A stretch of DNA of 6,057 nt, taken from positions 1 to 6,057 of the forward strand of contig JAJYSO010000120.1 of NCBI GenBank assembly GCA_021793535.1, read 5' to 3'. The stretch comes from Bacteroidota bacterium. Lineage in GTDB: Bacteria > Bacteroidota > Bacteroidia > Flavobacteriales > Flavobacteriaceae. The notes below the pieces were generated by a model, which saw only the letters and a list, made by a program, of their open reading frames with translations, was not told the origin of the DNA and searched no databases. The translations under genes were made by a program, and so were the position numbers. Positions 4,857 to 6,057 of this stretch are shown here, in pieces (position 1 is the first letter of the stretch; every line of letters starts with the position of its first letter).

Positions 4857-6057
4857 ATGTACGCCATCCTCGATCTAGAATCTACCGGCGGGAAGTACGG
4901 TGAAGAAGGGATTACCGAAGTAGCCATCTATAAATTTGATGGGGAGGAGATTGTCGATCAATTTGGCTCTCTGATTAATCCTGAACGAAAAATTGAACCT
5001 TTTGTCATCAAACTGACGGGAATCAACAACGATATGTTGCGCTATGCGCCAAAATTCTACGAAGTCGCCAAACGCATTATAGAAATTACCGAAGGCTGTA
5101 CGCTAGTTGCACACAATGCTAAATTTGATTACCGCCTCTTGCGTACAGAATTCAAACGCCTAGGATACACCTATCAACGTCAAACACTCTGTACAGTTGA
5201 GCTTTCAAAAAACTTGATCCCCGGCATGCCTTCTTATAGTTTGGGGAAATTGGTAAAAAACCTTGGCATTCCGATAACCGATAGACACCGTGCTTTTGGT
5301 GATGCCATGGCCACTGTCCGCCTCTTTAAATTACTGCTGAATAAAGACCTCAAAAAAGAAATTATCGGACTGGCCACAAACCGCATCGATCCGACCAAAA
5401 GAAACTCCTCACAGCTCAACATCGTCAAGAGTCTCCCTACAGAAACCGGAATCTTTTACATTTACAACCAAACAGGAGAAATCATCTTGCTGGGAAAAAG
5501 CACCAATATCCGGCGGAAGGTAAACGACTACTTTATCAAAAACACACTCAAAGCCAAAATAATTCAAAAGGAAGCGGCTTCGGTAAGCTACGAGCTGACC
5601 GGTAATAAGCTCATTGCTACGTTAAAAGAAAACGAAGAAATACATCGGCTCCAACCCAAGTACAATGACCAACCTGCACATGAAAAAAGTTTTCGGTATG
5701 GCTTGTATAGGACCGAGAAAAGCAACCTCATCCGACTAGAAAAATTAACGTCTCAAAAAGAATTGATCACGCCATTTAAAAGTCTTATTCAAGCAGAACA
5801 TTTCATCAAACATCTTATCCAAGATCATGGCATAGCTCCTAAGAGCATAGCTACCAATAACCTGATTCGCATCGGGGACGCTTCTAATTCTATCGGTTCA
5901 TCTCATCAAAACCCAACCTCCAACTCCTCCGCAGCGGTACAAAAAAAATTACAAGCGGTCATTGATCACTACAGTCTTTGCCAAGAAAATCTACTAATTG
6001 TCGGCCCCGGGCGTCAGCCTGCGGAAAAGAGCATCCTGCTTTTCGAAAACCACCTCT
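4857..6057 (+). CDS. DEDDh exonuclease fused to a UvrC-like GIY-YIG domain (3' end missing)
   Basis: An open frame of 400 codons that runs off the right edge. Residues 1-165 are a DnaQ-type 3'-5' exonuclease domain (proofreading/epsilon family) with a full DEDDh set: D6 and E8 in LDLEST, D91 in AHNAKFDYRLL, and H144 and D149 in HRAFGDAMAT. A linker leads to a GIY-YIG domain (about 195-275) like that at the UvrC/Cho N-terminus. G198, G213, K214, R219, E258 and N270 align with conserved positions, but the first motif reads GIF and the second LLG in place of GIY and YIG. From about 320 to 355, where relatives as I recall them carry a UvrC-like cysteine cluster, no cysteine is present. This two-domain architecture is common in Flavobacteriia and resembles a DNA polymerase III epsilon subunit fused to Cho-like nuclease; the cellular role is probably DNA repair. 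The ATG at 4857 places D6 at the usual distance from the N-terminus. It lies 38 bp after yggS with no promoter of its own visible. Confidence 0.88.
   Translation, partial: MYAILDLESTGGKYGEEGITEVAIYKFDGEEIVDQFGSLINPERKIEPFVIKLTGINNDMLRYAPKFYEVAKRIIEITEGCTLVAHNAKFDYRLLRTEFKRLGYTYQRQTLCTVELSKNLIPGMPSYSLGKLVKNLGIPITDRHRAFGDAMATVRLFKLLLNKDLKKEIIGLATNRIDPTKRNSSQLNIVKSLPTETGIFYIYNQTGEIILLGKSTNIRRKVNDYFIKNTLKAKIIQKEAASVSYELTGNKLIATLKENEEIHRLQPKYNDQPAHEKSFRYGLYRTEKSNLIRLEKLTSQKELITPFKSLIQAEHFIKHLIQDHGIAPKSIATNNLIRIGDASNSIGSSHQNPTSNSSAAVQKKLQAVIDHYSLCQENLLIVGPGRQPAEKSILLFENHL

Noticed and set aside
5234..5428. A 64-codon minus-strand open frame within the exonuclease gene
   Set aside because: It is antisense to the exonuclease domain containing the conserved HRAFGDA motif, so it is a by-product of that coding sequence.

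Overview
The window looks like ordinary chromosome from a Bacteroidota bacterium, most likely of the Flavobacteriaceae. Three things point there. The gene families are flavobacterial: a short BamD lipoprotein, a DUF6913 protein, and a DEDDh-exonuclease/GIY-YIG fusion beginning MYAILDLEST. The start codons sit behind A-rich leaders with no Shine-Dalgarno sequence. Candidate promoters fit the flavobacterial pattern TTG-N17-23-TAnnTTTG rather than the E. coli sigma70 pattern. I see no tRNA, rRNA, CRISPR array, insertion sequence, integrase or other sign of mobile DNA.

Layout. Positions 1-118 (minus) hold the first 39 codons of a bamD gene that runs off the left edge. A 118-bp spacer follows, carrying a candidate bamD promoter and a 17-bp inverted repeat. 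Positions 237-767 (minus) encode a DUF6913-family protein. Positions 768-1014 are a divergent intergenic region with one good promoter candidate facing each way and a small GC-rich palindrome between them. From 1015 to the right edge, five plus-strand genes are packed with gaps of 4, 3, 11 and 38 bp: a Gfo/Idh/MocA oxidoreductase, a 3-hydroxybutyryl-CoA dehydrogenase, a DUF1015 protein, a YggS/PLPBP PLP-homeostasis protein, and an exonuclease/GIY-YIG fusion cut off by the window end. Only one convincing promoter (970-998) precedes them, so they probably form one operon.

Functionally the operon is mixed: two NAD(P)-dependent dehydrogenases, a DUF1015 protein that carries a DGHHR motif like that of ParB/sulfiredoxin-fold serine kinases, a PLP carrier, and a DNA-processing enzyme. 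I see no single pathway that joins them. A possible amino-acid/PLP link between the DUF1015 and YggS genes is inference. The most unusual sequence-level observation is in the last gene: the exonuclease half has all its catalytic residues, but the GIY-YIG/UvrC-like half lacks both hallmark tyrosines and the cysteine cluster that I recall from its relatives.
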